Shown here in pieces: positions 5,478-8,664 of a DNA stretch of 8,664 nt. The notes beneath the pieces were generated by a model, which saw only the letters and a list, made by a program, of their open reading frames with translations, had not been told where the DNA came from and did no database searches. The stretch lies in contig JAITQL010000060.1 in NCBI GenBank assembly GCA_031288935.1, positions 1 through 8,664 of the forward strand. The letters are read 5' to 3'. Source of the stretch: Tannerella sp. GTDB taxonomy: Bacteria; Bacteroidota; Bacteroidia; Bacteroidales; Tannerellaceae. Every line of letters starts with the position of its first letter. Positions within the stretch are counted from its first letter, which is position 1. The position numbers and the translations under genes were made by a program.

Positions 5478-8276
5478 ATGAAGAGAAACATGAAAGTAAA
5501 ACATCTTATGGTCATCCTTTGCTGGATGTGTCCGGCGGCCATGTGGTCGACGGCCTCCTTTTCCCTGTACGACCTGACGTGCGAGCAGGAAAGAAATCCC
5601 GTCGGAATTGATACGCGGCAGCCCTGTTTCAGCTGGAAAACGCACGCCGTGGAACGCGGTTTCATCCAGTCGGCCTGCCGCATCCTGGTGGCCGACGCGC
5701 CGGAGCTGCTGGAACAGGACAACGGCAACGTGTGGGACAGCGGCAAGATGCTTTCCTCGCAGTCCGTGCTGACGCCCTTTGCCGGAAAGCCGCTGCAATC
5801 GTCCACCGCTTACTACTGGAAAGTACAGACGTGGGACAGGGACGGGCATCCGTCGGAGTGGAGCGCCGTGCAGTCGTTTGCAACGGGACTGCTGTCTGCC
5901 GCGGACTGGGGCGGGGCGGCCTGGATTGCGCTGGAAAAAGACCGCAGGGACGAATACATCGTGCCGGGACTGACCGACACGCGGAAGGGTCTTGACGGAC
6001 GCAAGACGGGATTCTACAAGCTGCCGCAGTTCCGCAAGGCGTTTACCGTGCAAAAATCCGTCAGGCGGGCGGTGGCTTACGTCGCGGGACTGGGACATTT
6101 CGACTGTTTCCTGAACGGCGAAAAGGTGGGGAATCATTTCCTCGATGCCGGATGGACGAAGTATGAAAAGGAAGCGCTGTACGTTTCGTTTGACGTGACG
6201 AACCGCTTGCAGGCGGGCGAAAACGTGCTGGGCATGATGCTGGGCAACGGCTTTTACAATACGCCTTTCGAGCGTTACCTGAAACTGGTGATCTCCTATG
6301 GCGCGCCGAAGATGAAACTGCTGCTGCGAGTGGAATATGCCGACGGCACGGAGGAGGATATCGTGTCGGACACGTCGTGGAAGGCAACGGAAAGTCCGGT
6401 TACGTTTTCCAGCATCTACGGCGGCGAAGACTACGACGCGCGGCGGGAACAGGACGGATGGACGATGCCCGGCTTCCGCGATGCGCCGTGGCAGAAAGCC
6501 CTGCCGACGGAGTATGCGGGCGTACTGGTGTCGCAGCGCGCCACGCCGCTGACGGTTCACTCCGAGATTCCAACGGTCAAGTATTACCGGAACGCACGGG
6601 GGCGCTGGCTCTACGATCTGGGACAGAACTTTTCGGGCATCGTCCGTCTGGAAGTGCGTCCGGGCGAAAGCGGAGGCCGCACGGTACGGCTCTGTCCGGC
6701 CGAGCTGCTCAACGGCGACAGTACGGCCAACCAGAGTGCATCGGGCGCGCCGTTTTACTTTACATATACTACCCGGGGCGCCGGCGGGACGGAAACGTGG
6801 CAACCCCGCTTCACCTACTACGGCTTCCGGTATGTGGAGGTAGAGGGCGCCGTTCCGGCCGGACAGGAGAATCCCGGTAGCCTGCCGGAGATCGTGGCGC
6901 TGACCGGCCTGCACACCTGCAATGCCGCCTCCGAAGCCGGCTCGTTTGCCTGCTCCAAACCCATGTTCAACCAAATCCATTCGCTGATCGACTGGGCGAT
7001 CCGCAGCAACATGGCCAGCGTCTTCACCGACTGTCCGCACCGCGAAAAGCTGGGATGGCTGGAAGAAGCGCACCTGATGCAGTATTCCCTGCAATACCGC
7101 TACCACCTGTCGCGCCAGTACGCCAAGGTGATGAACGACATGCGCACCTCGCAGCTGCCCAACGGCTGCATCCCGACCATCGCGCCCGAATACGTCCGCT
7201 TTGCCAACGGATTCGAGGATACGCCCGAATGGGGCAGCGCGTTTATTATCTGCCCCTGGTACGTGTATCAGTGGTATGGCGACCGGCGGCTGCTCGACGA
7301 ATACTATCCCGCCATGCAACGCTACCTGGACTATCTCGGCACGAGAGCCGACCGCCACATCGTGGCCTACGGCCTGGGCGACTGGTATGACATCGGGCCG
7401 AAGAATCCCGGATATGCGCAGCTGACCTCGAACGGCGTGTCGGCTACCGCCATCTACTATTACAATACCGTCATCATGCAGCAGGTGGCTTCGCTGCTGG
7501 GCAAAACCGGCGATGCGGTTCGTTACCGGACGCTGGCCGGAGAGATCAGGCAGGCTTTCAATGAGGCCTTCTACGATCCGGCGACCGGTAAAATCGAACG
7601 GAACAGCCAGACGGCAAACGCCATGGCGCTGTATACCGGACTGGTGGAAGACGAACGCCGCGGCGCGATCCTCCAAAACCTGATAGACGACATCCGCAGC
7701 CGCAACAACGCGCTCACGGCGGGAGACGTGGGCTACCGCTACGTGCTGCGCGCACTGGAAGAGGGCGGACGGTCGGACGTGATCTTCGACATGAACAGCC
7801 AGTACAGCGTGCCGGGCTACGGATGGCAGCTGGCGCACGGCGCTACGGCGCTGACCGAGTCGTGGCAGGCGTACGGCTTCGTATCCAACAATCACTTCAT
7901 GCTGGGGCACCTTATGGAATGGCTCTACAGCGGACTGGGCGGCATCCGCCAGCAGGCACATTCCGTCGGCTTCCGCGAGGCGCTCATCGACCCGCAGACC
8001 GTCGGGGACGTGCACAGCGCACAGACCCGCTACGAATCGCCCTACGGCACGATCCGCTGCGAATGGGAGAACTCGGACAGCCGATACCGGATCTGCGTGT
8101 CCATACCGCCCAACGCTACGGCCCGAATCGCCATCCCTGCCGCCGGCGTGCAGCAGGTGACAAGCTACGGCGTGCCCCTGTCCGCCGCGCAGGACATCCG
8201 TCCCGCCGGCACGGAAGACGGAAAGGTATGGGTAGAAGTCGGCTCGGGGACGTATCAGTTTGAAACGGAAAAGTAA
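5478..8276 (+). CDS. Secreted alpha-L-rhamnosidase, glycoside hydrolase family 78
   Basis: A protein of 932 residues, normal for the family. It hydrolyses terminal alpha-L-rhamnosyl residues of glycans or plant glycosides with inversion of configuration. Residues 1-27 form a signal peptide (MKRNMKVK, hydrophobic core, cleavage around STAS); no good lipobox, so a periplasmic or exported enzyme is expected. A fibronectin-like beta domain (about 28-135) is followed by the rhamnosidase N-terminal beta domain (about 180-300) with GLGHFDCFLNGEKVG, and a second beta domain containing YGGEDYDAR near 314. The (alpha/alpha)6 catalytic barrel spans about 490-820. DCPHREKLGWLEEAHL begins at Asp518; Glu523 is the likely general acid. 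GLGDWYD lies around 632-638. GATALTESW supplies Glu794, the expected general base. NHFMLGHLMEWLY follows, and a C-terminal beta domain ends the protein. The start is supported by a promoter about 35 bases upstream. No SusC/SusD genes adjoin. Confidence 0.93.
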   Translation: MKRNMKVKHLMVILCWMCPAAMWSTASFSLYDLTCEQERNPVGIDTRQPCFSWKTHAVERGFIQSACRILVADAPELLEQDNGNVWDSGKMLSSQSVLTPFAGKPLQSSTAYYWKVQTWDRDGHPSEWSAVQSFATGLLSAADWGGAAWIALEKDRRDEYIVPGLTDTRKGLDGRKTGFYKLPQFRKAFTVQKSVRRAVAYVAGLGHFDCFLNGEKVGNHFLDAGWTKYEKEALYVSFDVTNRLQAGENVLGMMLGNGFYNTPFERYLKLVISYGAPKMKLLLRVEYADGTEEDIVSDTSWKATESPVTFSSIYGGEDYDARREQDGWTMPGFRDAPWQKALPTEYAGVLVSQRATPLTVHSEIPTVKYYRNARGRWLYDLGQNFSGIVRLEVRPGESGGRTVRLCPAELLNGDSTANQSASGAPFYFTYTTRGAGGTETWQPRFTYYGFRYVEVEGAVPAGQENPGSLPEIVALTGLHTCNAASEAGSFACSKPMFNQIHSLIDWAIRSNMASVFTDCPHREKLGWLEEAHLMQYSLQYRYHLSRQYAKVMNDMRTSQLPNGCIPTIAPEYVRFANGFEDTPEWGSAFIICPWYVYQWYGDRRLLDEYYPAMQRYLDYLGTRADRHIVAYGLGDWYDIGPKNPGYAQLTSNGVSATAIYYYNTVIMQQVASLLGKTGDAVRYRTLAGEIRQAFNEAFYDPATGKIERNSQTANAMALYTGLVEDERRGAILQNLIDDIRSRNNALTAGDVGYRYVLRALEEGGRSDVIFDMNSQYSVPGYGWQLAHGATALTESWQAYGFVSNNHFMLGHLMEWLYSGLGGIRQQAHSVGFREALIDPQTVGDVHSAQTRYESPYGTIRCEWENSDSRYRICVSIPPNATARIAIPAAGVQQVTSYGVPLSAAQDIRPAGTEDGKVWVEVGSGTYQFETEK

Positions 8277-8281
8277 GCGGG

Positions 8282-8305
8282 ATTCATAAAATTCAAAGAT
8301 TCAAG
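8282..8305. repeat. Second copy of the ATTCAAAG-type repeat
   Basis: Three units, ATTCATAAA, ATTCAAAG and ATTCAAG, lie between the rhamnosidase stop and the terminator. The block ATTCAAAGATTCAAG resembles the cluster at 5171-5208 on the other side of the rhamnosidase gene, so the gene is bracketed by direct copies of the motif. Confidence 0.6.
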
Positions 8306-8308
8306 TAC

Positions 8309-8340
8309 AAACGGCGAACGGACTGCAACGTTCGCCGTTT
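8309..8340. terminator. Bidirectional intrinsic terminator between convergent genes
   Basis: AAACGGCGAACG (8309-8320) and CGTTCGCCGTTT (8329-8340) form a perfect 12-bp stem with an 8-base loop. Rightward, the stem ends in TTT followed by ACTTTTT; leftward it ends in TTTGTACTT. It can therefore end transcripts of both the rhamnosidase gene and the DUF433 gene. Its right arm overlaps the first two bases of the DUF433 stop codon (8339-8341). Confidence 0.85.
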
Positions 8341-8539
8341 ACTTTTTGAAGTGGAGGCAGGCAAGAATGTCCTGTTCCTCCAACATCGGATACTGTGCAA
8401 GTATTTCCTCCACGGTATTGCCAGCACTTAAAAACCCTAAAATCGTTTGTACCGTAATACGTTTCCCGCGGATAGTCGGTTTCCCGTTGCATATCGCAGC
8501 ATCCACCGTGATTCTGTCGTTTAAATTGTTTATTTCCAT
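8339..8539 (-). CDS. DUF433 domain protein, antitoxin-like
   Basis: A small protein of 66 residues matching the DUF433 family across nearly its whole length: ITVDAAICNGKPTIRGKRI (residues 10-28), then VQTILGFLSAGNTVEEILAQYP and LEEQDILACL. The family is a short winged-helix-like domain, and many members are antitoxins encoded just upstream of a DUF5615 PIN-like toxin. Here nothing follows: the stop codon runs into a terminator and the next gene is the convergent rhamnosidase. It is therefore an orphan in this window, perhaps a remnant or a stand-alone regulator. The C-terminus ends at HFKK, a few residues earlier than usual. The ATG at 8539 lies about 20 bases after a TACCTTTG promoter box. 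Confidence 0.8.
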   Translation of the reverse strand: MEINNLNDRITVDAAICNGKPTIRGKRITVQTILGFLSAGNTVEEILAQYPMLEEQDILACLHFKK

Positions 8540-8550
8540 GTGTTGTTCTT

Positions 8551-8567
8551 TAGCTTTGACAAAGGTA
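8551..8567. promoter_or_regulatory. Back-to-back promoter -7 boxes upstream of DUF433 gene
   Basis: TAGCTTTG (8551-8558, plus strand) and TACCTTTG (8567-8560, minus strand) both match TAnnTTTG and are separated by one base. Together they form a palindrome with CTTTG-A-CAAAG at the centre. The minus-strand box would start the DUF433 transcript about 13 bases before its ATG. The plus-strand box has a possible -33 TTG at 8526-8528 and would serve a gene beginning near or beyond the right edge. No good -33 TTTG is seen for the minus direction. Confidence 0.45.
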
Positions 8568-8664
8568 AAAAATCACGTCCCTTCTCTCTGTATGGCTATT
8601 CGCAGGCCATCGTCCCTAAAAGAAATCCGATGCTACCACACTGCGGGAAACCCGGAAATATTCC

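Noticed and set aside
5355..8015. Very long minus-strand open frame (886 codons) opposite the rhamnosidase gene
   Set aside because: It is an antisense shadow of a GC-rich, clearly recognisable GH78 gene. Its translation is rich in Arg, His, Val and Gln without domain motifs, and it has no start signals.
8592..8664. Possible start of a rightward gene at the right edge
   Set aside because: An ATG at 8592 opens 24 codons to the edge behind a plausible -7 box, but the peptide is too short to recognise and other frames are also open. Not enough evidence for a gene call.

Overview
The window looks like chromosomal DNA from a fairly GC-rich member of the Bacteroidales. The evidence is the gene families (a PepSY-like lipoprotein, a GH78 rhamnosidase of Bacteroidetes type) and, most directly, the promoters. 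At least four start regions carry the Bacteroidetes signature TTTG, 18-22 bases, TAnnTTTG. Shine-Dalgarno sequences are mostly weak or absent, as is usual in that phylum. The genus cannot be fixed from this window.

Layout, left to right. Bases 1-631 hold no convincing gene, but contain two copies of a GC-rich perfect palindrome at the left edge and a leftward promoter near 273-302. A lipoprotein gene with tandem PepSY-like modules follows (1501 to 632, minus strand), with its own canonical promoter. Next comes a minus-strand operon transcribed from 5129 to 1809: a zinc-dependent sugar (phosphate) dehydrogenase resembling L-sorbose-1-phosphate reductase, a two-domain class II aldolase/adducin protein whose second domain has lost its metal ligands, and a short lipoate-protein ligase A homologue 6 bases behind the aldolase. 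A 348-base divergent intergenic region (5130-5477) holds a promoter for each direction, an ATTCAAAG-type repeat cluster, a 12-base GC palindrome and a 111-base imperfect palindromic element. A secreted GH78 alpha-L-rhamnosidase runs rightward (5478-8276). It meets a small DUF433 antitoxin-like gene (8539 to 8339) across a 12-bp-stem bidirectional terminator. The last 125 bases hold the DUF433 promoter region and perhaps the start of a rightward gene.

How the genes may work together (inference). The rhamnosidase would release L-rhamnose from glycans in the periplasm or outside the cell. The divergent dehydrogenase and class II aldolase could act on a ketose phosphate or related polyol in the cytosol. 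No transporter, kinase, isomerase or SusC/SusD pair lies in the window, so a complete pathway cannot be drawn. The lipoate ligase at the operon end serves 2-oxoacid dehydrogenase or glycine-cleavage lipoylation and has no obvious link to the sugar genes. No RNA gene, CRISPR array, insertion sequence or phage gene was seen. The most unusual points are the dead second aldolase domain, the 111-base palindrome, the twin palindromes at the left edge and the fused back-to-back promoter boxes at 8551-8567.
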